A DNA stretch of 40,121 nt from Nocardioides cremeus (GTDB taxonomy: Bacteria; Actinomycetota; Actinomycetes; Propionibacteriales; Nocardioidaceae): positions 1 to 40,121 of the forward strand of contig NZ_JAULSC010000027.1 of NCBI RefSeq assembly GCF_030518195.1. The letters are read 5' to 3'. How positions within the stretch are numbered: the first letter of the stretch is position 1; each line of letters starts with the position of its first letter. The translations under genes were made by a program, and so were the position numbers. This document shows, piece after piece, positions 1 to 10,011 of this stretch. The notes below the pieces were generated by a model that saw only the letters and a program-made list of their open reading frames with translations, was not told the origin of the DNA and searched no databases.

Positions 1-738
1 ATCGACGAGCAGGGCTTCGTCACCCTCGACCAGGGCAGCCCCGAGGTGCACCTGGGCGCCCTGGCGCCGCAGATCGAGAACGCCGTCGACGCGGTCGTCA
101 ACGACAAGTGGGGCGCCGAGCTCGGCGCCGAGCCCGGCAACGCGCTGCTGGTCTCCACCGGCATCACCGCCCCCGACAAGGTGGTCAAGCCGCTGACCCG
201 GCTGCTGCCGCGGCAGACCTCGGTGCAGCGTCTCGACTCGGTGGCCCGCTTCGGCCTCGACATCAACGCCAAGCAGACGGCCTTCGTGGTCGGCTCGGTC
301 TCCTCGGCCGTCGGCGTCTTCAACTACACCGTCCTCGGCGGCGGCCGGATCGCGCCCGAGCCGGCCTGGGTGCGTGCCAACATCACCACCGCCCAGGTGC
401 CGATCCTCGGCTCGGTCACCTGCAACAAGGCGATCATGCCCCAGCTCACCGCGGCGCTGCGCGAGGTCGTCGAGACGGGGCTGGCCGACGAGATCAACCC
501 CGCCGAGTACGCCGGCTGCTACTACCCGCGCTTCATCGCCGGCTCCACGACGCTGTCCAACCACTCCTTCGGGCTCGCCCTCGACCTGAACACCCCCGGC
601 AACCAGCGCGGCACCGTCGGCGAGATGGACCGCACCGTGGTGGCCATCTTCAAGAGGTGGGGCTTCGGCTGGGGCGGCGACTGGCGCTTCACCGACCCGA
701 TGCACTTCGAGGCCGTGCGCATCGTCGACGTGCGCTGA
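1..738 (+). CDS. M15-family D-Ala-D-Ala carboxypeptidase-like peptidase (5' end outside window)
   Basis: The frame is open from base 1, so the N-terminus lies upstream of the window; 245 residues are visible. The C-terminal part carries the M15 (VanY/CwlK-like) zinc-site pattern: S-N-H-S-F-G-L-A-L-D-L-N near residues 169-180 (His and Asp ligands) and D-P-M-H-F-E near residues 233-238 (third His). Members of this family cut peptidoglycan stem peptides outside the membrane. The preceding residues (about 1-130) match no domain I recognise, and no signal peptide can be judged because the start is missing. The gene converges on the hydrolase gene, with 12 nt between the stops. The family assignment is firm; substrate specificity is inference. 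Confidence 0.82.
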   Translation: MDEQGFVTLDQGSPEVHLGALAPQIENAVDAVVNDKWGAELGAEPGNALLVSTGITAPDKVVKPLTRLLPRQTSVQRLDSVARFGLDINAKQTAFVVGSVSSAVGVFNYTVLGGGRIAPEPAWVRANITTAQVPILGSVTCNKAIMPQLTAALREVVETGLADEINPAEYAGCYYPRFIAGSTTLSNHSFGLALDLNTPGNQRGTVGEMDRTVVAIFKRWGFGWGGDWRFTDPMHFEAVRIVDVR

Positions 739-750
739 ACGCGCGGGGCC

Positions 751-1605
751 TCAGGCCAGCACTGCGGCGACCTCGGCCGCGATGCGCGCCATCGTGGTGC
801 GTGCCCGGACCGGATCCTCGGTCAGGAAGTAGTGGTCGGCCCCCGGCGTGACGTCGTGCCACACCTCGATGCCGGCCTCGCGCAGCCGCACCGCGTAGTC
901 GTCGCCATCGCGGCGCAGCGTGTCGCGCTCGGCGGTGAGCACCAGCGCCCGGGGCAGCCCGGCCAGCGAGGGCGCCAGCAGCGGTGAGGCGTAGGCCTCG
1001 GTGCGGGTCGCCGGGTCGGGGAAGTACGCCGCGCGCACCAGCGCCCGCAGCGACGGCGAGATGGTGCCCGGGCCGCCCCGGGGCACCTCGGTGGCCAGGT
1101 CGAGCGCCGGCACGCCCAGCACCTGCAGGCGCGGGGTGAACGAGTCGGTGTCGCGCGCCATCAGGCAGACGGCGGCCGCCATCCCGCCGCCGGAGGAGAA
1201 GCCGCCCACCGAGACCGGCGCCGAGGCGGCGGCCCGGGCCGCGACGTCGTGGGACTGCTCCTGGGCGCGCGGGTAGACGGCGTACGGCGCGGCGGTGAAG
1301 TCGACGTTGAGCACCCGCACGCCCGCGGTGGCGGCCAGGTAGCGGCACCACCAGTCGTCCATGGCCGGGTGCCGCATCAGCCACGCCCCGCCGTGCAGGT
1401 GCACGTGGGCCGGGGCGTCGTCGCGACCCCGCAGGGCCGGCGGGGCGTACTCGCGCACGGGCACCGGCCCGTGCCGGGTGGGCACCCGCAGCCGGCGGGG
1501 CCGGGGCAGGTCTGAGCCGGCGAAGCGCAGGTCCTCGCCGTAGCGCACCGCGAAGCGGGCGCCGGCATGGATCAGCATCGCCTGGAGACGTTGGGCGGGT
1601 CGCAC
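751..1605 (-). CDS. alpha/beta hydrolase, HSL (family IV) esterase-like
   Basis: This 284-residue protein has the hormone-sensitive-lipase oxyanion motif H-G-G-A-W near residue 70 and the nucleophile elbow G-F-S-S-G-G-G near residue 134. The likely acid is in the E-R-D-T segment and the likely base in G-A-D-H-Y-F near the C-terminus. Family members hydrolyse short acyl esters in the cytoplasm, but the substrate cannot be told. The GTG at 1605 is chosen because GAAGG lies about 8 nt upstream; an in-frame ATG at 1578 would give a slightly shorter protein with a poorer ribosome site. It is divergent from the MDR oxidoreductase gene with 47 nt between starts, so the two may share regulation. Confidence 0.85.
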   Translation of the reverse strand: MRPAQRLQAMLIHAGARFAVRYGEDLRFAGSDLPRPRRLRVPTRHGPVPVREYAPPALRGRDDAPAHVHLHGGAWLMRHPAMDDWWCRYLAATAGVRVLNVDFTAAPYAVYPRAQEQSHDVAARAAASAPVSVGGFSSGGGMAAAVCLMARDTDSFTPRLQVLGVPALDLATEVPRGGPGTISPSLRALVRAAYFPDPATRTEAYASPLLAPSLAGLPRALVLTAERDTLRRDGDDYAVRLREAGIEVWHDVTPGADHYFLTEDPVRARTTMARIAAEVAAVLA

Positions 1606-1640
1606 AACGGACCTTCGGACCTGCGGCCCGACCGGATGGC

Positions 1641-1646
1641 TACGGT
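1641..1646 (+). promoter_or_regulatory. -10 hexamer TACGGT for the MDR oxidoreductase
   Basis: TACGGT fits TANNNT and ends 6 nt before the ATG at 1653. The transcript would start at or next to the start codon (leaderless). No ribosome site is seen upstream. Confidence 0.55.
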
Positions 1647-1652
1647 GGCCAC

Positions 1653-2627
1653 ATGCGAGCAGTCCAGGTCATCGACACCACCGGTCCCGAGCACCTCCAG
1701 GTCAACGACGTCGCCGAGCCGACCCCCGGCGCCGACGACGTGCTGGTGGAGGTGCACGCCGTCGGCACGTCCTTCCCGGACCTGCTGCTGAGCCGCGGGG
1801 AGTACCAGATGCGGCCCGAGCCGCCCTTCACCCTCGGCGTCGACTTCGCCGGCGTCGTGGTGCAGGGCCCCGAGGGCCGCGCCGACCTCGCCCCCGGCAC
1901 CCGCGTCGCCGGGGTCGCGCCCTACGGCGCCGCCGCCGAGCTGGTCGTCAACCCCGCCGTCTCCACCTTCGCGCTGCCTGACTCGCTGAGCCTCGAGGAG
2001 GGCGCGGCGCTGCCGATGAACTACCTGACCGCCCAGTTCGCGCTCGCCGAGCGCGGCGGGCTGAAGAAGGGCGAGACCGTGCTGGTGCACGGCGCCGCCG
2101 GCGGCGTCGGCACCGCCACCATCCAGGTCGCCAAGGGGTACGGCGCCCGCACCATCGCGGTCTGCTCCACCGAGGCCAAGTGCCAGGTCGCCCGCGACGC
2201 CGGCGCCGACGAGGCCGTGCTCATCGACGGGTTCAAGGACGCCGCCAAGGAGCTCACCGGCGGCGTCGGGGTCGACATCGTCATGGACGTCGTGGGCGGC
2301 GACGTCTTCACCGACTCGCTGCGCGTGCTCGCCCCGCAGGGCCGGCTGCTCGTGGTCGGCTTCGCCGCCGGGCAGGGCATCCCCGAGGTCAAGGTCAACC
2401 GGCTGCTGCTCAACAACATCGACGTGCGCGGCGTCGGCTGGGGCGCCTACGCCATGATGCGCCCCGGCTTCATGGAGCAGCAGTGGGCCGAGCTGGTGCC
2501 GATGATGGAGGCCGGCACGATCCGCCCGCCCGTGGGTGCGACGTACGACATCGAGGACTTCGGCAGGGCGCTGCTCGACCTCGACCAGCGCCGCACGCTG
2601 GGCAAGGGCGTCGTGCGGATGCGCTGA
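1653..2627 (+). CDS. zinc-free MDR oxidoreductase (NADPH:quinone reductase-like)
   Basis: The protein has 324 residues, typical for the quinone-oxidoreductase branch of the medium-chain dehydrogenase/reductase superfamily. The N-terminal GroES-like domain contains the G-V-D-F-A-G-V-V segment. The Rossmann domain contains H-G-A-A-G-G-V-G-T-A, a glycine-rich NADP-binding loop, followed by I-A-V-C-S-T-E. The cysteine cluster of zinc alcohol dehydrogenases is absent. It probably reduces quinones or enones with NADPH in the cytoplasm. The ATG at 1653 fits a leaderless start. The divergent hydrolase is the only close neighbour. Confidence 0.88.
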   Translation: MRAVQVIDTTGPEHLQVNDVAEPTPGADDVLVEVHAVGTSFPDLLLSRGEYQMRPEPPFTLGVDFAGVVVQGPEGRADLAPGTRVAGVAPYGAAAELVVNPAVSTFALPDSLSLEEGAALPMNYLTAQFALAERGGLKKGETVLVHGAAGGVGTATIQVAKGYGARTIAVCSTEAKCQVARDAGADEAVLIDGFKDAAKELTGGVGVDIVMDVVGGDVFTDSLRVLAPQGRLLVVGFAAGQGIPEVKVNRLLLNNIDVRGVGWGAYAMMRPGFMEQQWAELVPMMEAGTIRPPVGATYDIEDFGRALLDLDQRRTLGKGVVRMR

Positions 2628-2664
2628 CGCGCACCCGCCCGTCGCCCAGCCCAGGTAGGCCCAG

Positions 2665-2961
2665 TCAGCCCAGGGGGCGCAGCGGGTGGATGGCCACGTC
2701 GCCGGCCAGCGCGGGGCCGAGGACCTTGAAGACCTCGGCCATGTGCGGCGTCTTCATGTGGGCGTCCATGGCCTCCTGGCTGGCCCACTCCTCGACCATC
2801 ACGAAGGTGCCCGGGGCGGCGTTGGACTCGAAGCAGTCGTAGGCCACGCAGCCCTCCTCCTGCTGGGTCGCGGCGACCAGGTCGCGCAGGCCCGCGCGCA
2901 CCGCCTCGGCGTGCTCGGGGGCGGTGGGGATGGTCGCGACGACACGCAGGTGCTGGCTCAT
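2665..2961 (-). CDS. antibiotic biosynthesis monooxygenase (ABM) domain protein
   Basis: A 98-residue protein of the dimeric alpha+beta barrel ABM family (YgiN-like). The pattern is diagnostic: V-V-A-T-I-P near the start, E-E-G-C-V-A-Y-D, F-V-M-V-E-E-W, then A-M-D-A-H-M-K-T-P-H-M. Members act as small cofactor-free oxygenases or quinol-handling proteins, and which applies here is unknown. The ATG at 2961 is preferred because TAGGTT lies 7 nt upstream; the open frame continues far upstream only because stops are rare in this GC-rich DNA. It converges on the MDR gene with a 37-nt gap. Confidence 0.88.
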   Translation of the reverse strand: MSQHLRVVATIPTAPEHAEAVRAGLRDLVAATQQEEGCVAYDCFESNAAPGTFVMVEEWASQEAMDAHMKTPHMAEVFKVLGPALAGDVAIHPLRPLG

Positions 2962-2968
2962 GGTGGCG

Positions 2969-2974
2969 AACCTA
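2969..2974 (-). promoter_or_regulatory. -10 hexamer TAGGTT for the ABM gene
   Basis: On the minus strand TAGGTT ends 7 nt before the ATG at 2961, consistent with a leaderless transcript. Confidence 0.5.
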
Positions 2975-3022
2975 TCGGCCCTCGCTGCCCGGCGACAGGG
3001 ACGCACCCGCGATGATGGGCCC

Positions 3023-3355
3023 GTGGACGAGCACACGCTGGACCCCGAGGAGCGGCTGCGCCGCGCCGGCCACGTCATCCTCGACGGCGTGGTCGCCGCC
3101 GAGGCCGACCCCGACGTGCTGCCCGGCGGGCCGAACCCCGTCGAGCTGGCCTTCGGCCACCTGCTCGAGATTGGTGCCGTCGAGCTGAAGATGGACGAGG
3201 AAGGTGACGAGCTCGAGCTCGACATCTCGCCGCTGATGGGCGGCGTCATGCTCGTCGTACGTCGCCTGGTCGCCGAGCTCGCCGCCCGCGACCAGGTCGA
3301 CCCGGAGAGCGTGGTGATGTCGGTGCGCGCCGCCATCGACCAGGCCGCCGGCTGA
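3023..3355 (+). CDS. small acidic protein of unknown function
   Basis: I do not recognise this 110-residue protein. It is acidic and probably soluble, with no membrane segment or metal motif. The middle has a strand-rich E-L-K-M-D-E-E-G-D-E-L-E-L-D stretch, followed by a hydrophobic helix (M-L-V-V-R-R-L-V-A-E-L). The GTG at 3023 is chosen because the downstream residues look like a normal N-terminus. GATGAT lies 6 nt upstream, in the place where a -10 hexamer sits in neighbouring leaderless genes. Codon use matches the neighbours. It is followed 74 nt later by the M13 peptidase, which has its own promoter. Confidence 0.68.
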   Translation: MDEHTLDPEERLRRAGHVILDGVVAAEADPDVLPGGPNPVELAFGHLLEIGAVELKMDEEGDELELDISPLMGGVMLVVRRLVAELAARDQVDPESVVMSVRAAIDQAAG

Positions 3356-3417
3356 GCCCGCCCCTGGGCAGCAGGCCCGGCGCACCCGGCCACCCTGGCA
3401 GGGGAGAGCACGGCGGT

Positions 3418-3423
3418 TAGGGT
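3418..3423 (+). promoter_or_regulatory. -10 hexamer TAGGGT for the M13 peptidase
   Basis: TAGGGT ends 6 nt before the GTG at 3430, a leaderless arrangement. Confidence 0.55.
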
Positions 3424-3429
3424 CGTGGG

Positions 3430-5397
3430 GTGAGCATCCTCGACGACGCCCGCCCGGGCATGGACCCCGACACCCGCCCCCAGGACGACCTCTTCGGCCA
3501 CGTCAACGGGCGCTGGCTGGAGGAGACCGAGATCCCCTCCGACCGCTCGAGCTGGGGCCCGTTCGTGCAGCTGGCCGACGCGGCCGAGGCGCAGGTGCGC
3601 GACATCATCACCGACCTCGCCGCCCTGGCCACCGCCCCCGACCAGGAGGCGCCCGACGAGGACGCCCGCAAGATCGGCGACCTCTTCGCCTCCTTCATGG
3701 ACACCGAGGCGATCGACGCCAAGGGCATCGAGCCGGTGCAGCCGCTGCTGGACGCGGCCGCCGGCCTGCGCGACGTGCGCGACCTCGCGGCGTTCCTCGG
3801 CGAGTTCGAGCGGATCGGCGGCCACGGCCTCTTCGGCTCCTACGTCGACACCGACGACAAGCAGTCCGACCGCTACCTCTTCCACCTGGTCCAGGGCGGG
3901 CTCGGGCTGCCCGACGAGTCCTACTACCGCGACGACAAGCACGCCGAGACCCGCGAGAAGTACGTCGCCTACCTGACCCGGCTGCTGGGCCTGGCCGACC
4001 ACGCCGACCCCGAGGGCGCGGCGCGCACCATCCTGGCCATCGACACCCGCCTGGCCGCCGGCCACTGGGAGCGCGCGGCGACCCGCGACGTGCAGAAGAC
4101 CTACAACCTGCGCACCCTGGCCGAGCTGCAGGAGATGTGCCCCGGCTTCGACTTCGAGGTCTACGTCACCAACCTCACCGCCTCGACGCGCACCGCGGCC
4201 GACGTGCTGGGCGAGGTCTGTGTGCGGCAGCCGTCGTACTTCGAGCACCTCTCCACGGTGCTGGAGGAGGTGCCGGTCGAGCAGTGGCGCGACTGGCTGG
4301 CCTCCCACGTGCTGCGTGCCACCGCGGCGTACCTGCCCGACGCGTTCGTCGAGACCAACTTCGACTTCTACGGCCGCACCCTGTCGGGCACCCCCGAGCT
4401 GCGGGCGCGCTGGAAGCGCGGCGTGGCGCTGGTCGAGGGCGCGCTGGGCGAGGCGGTCGGCCGGGTCTACGTCGAGCGGCACTTCCCGCCGCGCTCGAAG
4501 CAGATGATGGACGACCTGGTCGCCAACCTGCTGGCCGCCTACCGGGTTTCGATCTCGCGCCTGGACTGGATGACCGAGGAGACCAAGGAGCGCGCCTACG
4601 AGAAGCTGGCGACCTTCCGGCCCAAGATCGGCTACCCCGAGACGTTCCGCGACTACTCCGCCCTGCAGGTGCGCCAGGACGACCTGATGGGCAACGTGGC
4701 GGCCGCCTCGGCGTTCGAGACCGACCGCCAGATCGCCAAGATCGGCTCGCCCGTCGACCGCGACGAGTGGTTCATGCTGCCGCAGACCGTCAACGCCTAC
4801 TACAACCCCGGCACCAACGAGATCTGCTTCCCGGCCGGCATCCTGCAGGCGCCGTTCTTCAGCCCCGACGCGCACCCGGCCGAGAACTACGGCGGCATCG
4901 GCGCGGTCATCGGCCACGAGATCGGGCACGGCTTCGACGACCAGGGCGCGCAGTACGACGGCGCCGGCAACCTCAACGACTGGTGGACCGCCGACGACAA
5001 GGCCGCCTTCGAGGTGAAGTCGAAGGCGCTGATCGCCCAGTACGACGAGTTCGAGCCGCGGGCGCTGCCCGGCGAGAAGGTCAACGGCGCGCTGACCGTC
5101 GGCGAGAACATCGGCGACCTCGGCGGGCTGACCATCGCCCACGAGGCCTACCTGATCTCCACCGACGGGCAGGCCTCGGTCGAGGAGCGCCGCACGCTGT
5201 TCACCAACTGGGCCTACGTGTGGCGCACCAAGCGCCGCAAGGAGCAGGAGGCGCAGTACCTCACCATCGACCCGCACTCCCCGCCGGAGTTCCGCGCCAA
5301 CATCGTGCGCAACCTCGACGAGTTCCACGAGGTCTTCGAGACCCGCGAGGGCGACGGGCTGTGGCTCGACCCGGGCCAGCGGGTGCGGATCTGGTAG
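3430..5397 (+). CDS. M13-family zinc metallopeptidase (neprilysin/PepO-like)
   Basis: A 655-residue protein, the usual length for bacterial M13 endopeptidases. The peptidase_M13_N domain starts with D-D-L-F-G-H-V-N-G-R-W near residue 18. The catalytic motif is H496-E-I-G-H500 within G-H-E-I-G-H-G-F-D-D-Q-G. The third ligand is in G-E559-N-I-G-D-L-G-G-L. The substrate-binding N-A-Y-Y-N-P-G segment lies upstream and the conserved tryptophan closes the C-terminus (V-R-I-W). No signal peptide or membrane anchor is seen, so this looks like a cytosolic oligopeptidase, as in many actinobacteria. The GTG start fits the leaderless promoter. Confidence 0.95.
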   Translation: MSILDDARPGMDPDTRPQDDLFGHVNGRWLEETEIPSDRSSWGPFVQLADAAEAQVRDIITDLAALATAPDQEAPDEDARKIGDLFASFMDTEAIDAKGIEPVQPLLDAAAGLRDVRDLAAFLGEFERIGGHGLFGSYVDTDDKQSDRYLFHLVQGGLGLPDESYYRDDKHAETREKYVAYLTRLLGLADHADPEGAARTILAIDTRLAAGHWERAATRDVQKTYNLRTLAELQEMCPGFDFEVYVTNLTASTRTAADVLGEVCVRQPSYFEHLSTVLEEVPVEQWRDWLASHVLRATAAYLPDAFVETNFDFYGRTLSGTPELRARWKRGVALVEGALGEAVGRVYVERHFPPRSKQMMDDLVANLLAAYRVSISRLDWMTEETKERAYEKLATFRPKIGYPETFRDYSALQVRQDDLMGNVAAASAFETDRQIAKIGSPVDRDEWFMLPQTVNAYYNPGTNEICFPAGILQAPFFSPDAHPAENYGGIGAVIGHEIGHGFDDQGAQYDGAGNLNDWWTADDKAAFEVKSKALIAQYDEFEPRALPGEKVNGALTVGENIGDLGGLTIAHEAYLISTDGQASVEERRTLFTNWAYVWRTKRRKEQEAQYLTIDPHSPPEFRANIVRNLDEFHEVFETREGDGLWLDPGQRVRIW

Positions 5398-5470
5398 CAG
5401 CCCGTCGGTGCCGTCCACAGGCGGGGGACGGGCGCTGCGGGTCGTCGGTGCGCGCTGGTAGACAGGCGCC

Positions 5471-7624
<2,154 letters not shown>

Positions 7625-7701
7625 GCGCCAGCTGCCGCGGGACGTCATACGACTGGCGCGAGGGGACGTCCCGCCCGTACGACGTCTCGCGGGCGGGGGC
7701 C

Positions 7702-7707
7702 TAGGGT
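7702..7707 (+). promoter_or_regulatory. -10 hexamer TAGGGT for the LLM oxidoreductase
   Basis: TAGGGT ends 6 nt before the ATG at 7714, consistent with a leaderless transcript. Confidence 0.55.
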
Positions 7708-7713
7708 CGACCC

Positions 7714-8592
7714 ATGCGCTTCGGGCTGACGATCCTGACCGACCTGCCGTGGGCCGAGGCCGGACCGCGGTGGCGGGCCGCGGAGGAGATGGGCTTCGAC
7801 CACGCCTGGACCTACGACCACCTGGTGTGGGGCGGGCTGCCGGAGAGCCCGTGGACGGGTGCGGTGCCGACCCTGGCCGCGGCCGCGGCGACGACGCAGC
7901 GGATCGGGCTGGGCACCCTGGTGACCGCGCCGAACTTCCGGCACCCCTACCCGTTCCTGCGCGACGTGCAGGCCCTCGAGGGCATCGCCGACGGGCGGGT
8001 GCTGCTGGGCCTCGGCGTCGGCGGCGACCGCGACTCCGAGGTGCTCGGGGGCGAGGCGCTGAGCACCCGCGAGCGGGTCGACCGGTTCCAGGAGTTCGTC
8101 ACCCTGCTGGCCCGGTTGCGCGACGAGGACCACGTCGACGCCGACGGCCGCTGGTTCGCCACCCGCGACGCGCGCACGCTGCCGCCGCTGCGGCGTACGC
8201 CGTTCCTGGTCGCGGCCAACGGCCCCCGGTCGCTGCGCTTCTCGGCGCGGGCGGGCGACGGGTGGGTGACCACCGGGCCGCACGCCGAGACCACGCTCGA
8301 GGGCTGGTACGACGGCCTGGCCCGCGCCCGCGACACCTACGAGGAGGCGCTGGTCGCCGCCGGGCGCGAGCCCGCCGAGCTGCCCCGCTACCTGCTCGCC
8401 GACACCGGTCGCGTGGGGCCGGCCGGCTTCGCGCTCGCGAGCCTCGGGGCCTTCGAGGACATGGCCGGCCGGGCCGCCGAGCTGGGGTTCACCGACCTCG
8501 TCACGCACTGGCCGCGCACGGAGCAGCCCTACGCCGGCGACGAGCGGGTGCTCGAGCAGGTCGCCGACGCCCTGCCGCGTCTCCGCGGCTGA
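7714..8592 (+). CDS. LLM-class flavin-dependent oxidoreductase
   Basis: A 292-residue protein of the luciferase-like monooxygenase superfamily. The N-terminal strand F-G-L-T-I-L-T, then D-H-A-W-T-Y-D-H-L, R-I-G-L-G-T-L-V-T-A-P and G-L-G-V-G-G-D are the usual barrel landmarks. P-F-L-V-A-A-N-G-P follows in the C-terminal half. Actinobacterial members often use F420 or FMN, and the sequence alone does not decide which. A cytoplasmic reductase or monooxygenase is expected, with unknown substrate. The ATG at 7714 fits the leaderless promoter. It converges on the pyrophosphatase gene across a 63-nt gap that holds a hairpin and two direct repeats. Confidence 0.88.
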   Translation: MRFGLTILTDLPWAEAGPRWRAAEEMGFDHAWTYDHLVWGGLPESPWTGAVPTLAAAAATTQRIGLGTLVTAPNFRHPYPFLRDVQALEGIADGRVLLGLGVGGDRDSEVLGGEALSTRERVDRFQEFVTLLARLRDEDHVDADGRWFATRDARTLPPLRRTPFLVAANGPRSLRFSARAGDGWVTTGPHAETTLEGWYDGLARARDTYEEALVAAGREPAELPRYLLADTGRVGPAGFALASLGAFEDMAGRAAELGFTDLVTHWPRTEQPYAGDERVLEQVADALPRLRG

Positions 8593-8598
8593 CCGGCT

Positions 8599-8613
8599 CC
8601 CCGATCAGCGGGG
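8599..8613. terminator. short hairpin between convergent genes
   Basis: CCCCG, five loop bases, then CGGGG sit just after the LLM stop. No T-run follows, so termination is only a possibility. Confidence 0.3.
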
Positions 8614-8652
8614 AACTGGCGCCGGCTCGCGAGGAAGTGGCGCCGGCTCGCG
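8612..8652. repeat. two direct repeats of a 20-bp GC-rich unit
   Basis: Bases 8612-8631 and 8633-8652 match at 19 of 20 positions. The shared core is TGGCGCCGGCTCGCG and the period is 21 bp. The copies fill the space between the convergent LLM and pyrophosphatase genes. The unit resembles part of the nested palindrome near 26931-26955. Confidence 0.85.
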
Positions 8653-8655
8653 GGC

Positions 8656-9156
8656 TCAGCCTTCGCCGGCCACCAGCACCTCGATGGCCTGGGACCGGTC
8701 GAGGCGGTCGCGGACGTCGACGGGCACGTCCTCGAGCATCCGGTAGGCGGTGAAGAAGGCGTCGAGCTCGTCGAGGAAGGCGGGCGGCAGGTCGCCGAGG
8801 TCGTGCAGGTGGTCGGCGTGGTGGTCGGTCTCGGGCACCACGATCAGCTTGGTCTCCGCGATGTCCCCGACCTGCAGCGAGAAGGCGCCGATGACGCGGC
8901 AGCGCATGTGAACGCCAGGGAAGGTCGCCTCCTCCAGCAGCACCAGCGCGTCGAGGGCGTCGCCGTCCTCGCCCGCCGAGCCGATGACGTAGCCGTAGTC
9001 GCCGGGGAAGCCGGCCGGGCCGCCCAGGCGGCGGTCGAACCAGATCTCGCCGTTCTCGGAGGCCTCGTACTTGTTGCGGCTGCCGCGGGGGATCTCCACC
9101 ACCACGTCGCAGCGGCCGTCGCGGTGGAGCTGGTCGCGGTCCTGGTCAGTGCTCAT
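8656..9156 (-). CDS. divergent family I inorganic pyrophosphatase
   Basis: A 166-residue protein, close to the usual length for bacterial soluble pyrophosphatase, which hydrolyses PPi to drive biosynthesis. Family landmarks are present: V-V-E-I-P-R-G-S-R-N-K-Y-E, D-R-R-L, G-D-Y-G-Y and the metal-binding D-G-D-A-L-D. Several normally fixed positions differ. The family usually has D-x-D-P-x-D, here Pro is Ala. The later aspartate-rich loop before the conserved Lys is shortened to G-D-I-A-E-T-K. The usual Y-K pair near the C-terminus is Y-R. It may be a second, altered pyrophosphatase rather than the housekeeping one. ATG at 9156 has TAGCGT 7 nt upstream; a longer frame upstream is not supported. 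Confidence 0.85.
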   Translation of the reverse strand: MSTDQDRDQLHRDGRCDVVVEIPRGSRNKYEASENGEIWFDRRLGGPAGFPGDYGYVIGSAGEDGDALDALVLLEEATFPGVHMRCRVIGAFSLQVGDIAETKLIVVPETDHHADHLHDLGDLPPAFLDELDAFFTAYRMLEDVPVDVRDRLDRSQAIEVLVAGEG

Positions 9157-9163
9157 CTCGCCG

Positions 9164-9169
9164 ACGCTA
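9164..9169 (-). promoter_or_regulatory. -10 hexamer TAGCGT for the pyrophosphatase
   Basis: On the minus strand TAGCGT ends 7 nt before the ATG at 9156, a leaderless arrangement. Confidence 0.55.
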
Positions 9170-9229
9170 GCCGGGAGCCGGCCCGGGCGACTCACCCGTG
9201 GATGGCACCCACCGGCGCCGGTCCGGGAG

Positions 9230-9235
9230 TAGCGT
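9230..9235 (+). promoter_or_regulatory. -10 hexamer TAGCGT for the lipoprotein
   Basis: TAGCGT ends 6 nt before the ATG at 9242, consistent with a leaderless transcript. Confidence 0.55.
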
Positions 9236-9241
9236 CACGCC

Positions 9242-9961
9242 ATGTCGTCCCGGGGCTCGCGCCGTCTCCTCGCCGTCCTGCTCGGACCGGTCGTGCTGCT
9301 GGGCGCAGCGTCCTGCGCCGACGACGACCCGTCGTCCGCGCCCGGCGGCGACCCGACCGCGGTCGTCGCCACCGAGCGGGCCCTGGCCGCCGCGGTCGAG
9401 ACGCACCTGGGCCGCGAGGCGGTCGCGGCGGCGCCGCTGTTCCGCGGCGACGGTCTGCCCCGCGGGGCGGTGGGCGTCGAGCTCTCCTTCGACCGGCCGG
9501 TGGGTGACCACACCCACGTGCGCGTGGTGGTCTCACCGCCCGGGGCCGACCCCGACGCGAAGCAGCTCAGGACCTGCCGGACGCAGCCGAAGACGTGGGA
9601 GTGCGAGCAGGACGTCGTCGGGGCGACGTCGTACGTGCTGCTGCGCGAGGCCGGCTACGCCGGGGAGGACCCGGGCTTCGTCGGGGCGGTGGGTCGCCGC
9701 GACGGGGTCGTGGTGCTGGCCACCGCCTACGGCCCCTTCGTGCCGCCCGCAGGCGGCGAGAGCGAGGCCGAGGCCGACGACGTGGCGCAGAGCGAGGAGC
9801 TCGCCGACCTGCTGCGCGCGGTCGTGACGGACCCCGCGGTGGGGCTGCGCACCAGCGAGCACTACGAGGAGGCCGGGGCCTCGATCGAGGACGACAGGTG
9901 GCTGGACTGGTACGGCCAGGGCAACGGGGCGAGCGAGCCCGAGGGCTACCGCCCCACCTGA
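9242..9961 (+). CDS. putative secreted lipoprotein of unknown function
   Basis: A 239-residue protein with an N-terminal Arg-rich tip, a hydrophobic stretch (L-L-A-V-L-L-G-P-V-V-L-L-G-A-A) and a Cys at residue 25 in A-A-S-C. That is a weak but acceptable lipobox and suggests membrane anchoring outside the cell. The mature part is acidic, has two Cys in T-C-R-T-Q-P-K-T-W-E-C that could form a disulfide, and matches no family I know. The sulfatase starts 50 nt downstream with its own -10-like hexamer, so co-transcription is possible but not required. Confidence 0.75.
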   Translation: MSSRGSRRLLAVLLGPVVLLGAASCADDDPSSAPGGDPTAVVATERALAAAVETHLGREAVAAAPLFRGDGLPRGAVGVELSFDRPVGDHTHVRVVVSPPGADPDAKQLRTCRTQPKTWECEQDVVGATSYVLLREAGYAGEDPGFVGAVGRRDGVVVLATAYGPFVPPAGGESEAEADDVAQSEELADLLRAVVTDPAVGLRTSEHYEEAGASIEDDRWLDWYGQGNGASEPEGYRPT

Positions 9962-9997
9962 GCGATCGTCGAATCAGGGTCAAGAGCGCTCTTCAAC

Positions 9998-10003
9998 TAC
10001 CCT
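9998..10003 (+). promoter_or_regulatory. -10 hexamer TACCCT for the sulfatase
   Basis: TACCCT ends 8 nt before the GTG at 10012. This supports that start over a longer frame running back into the lipoprotein gene. Confidence 0.45.
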
Positions 10004-10011
10004 TCCGCGAC

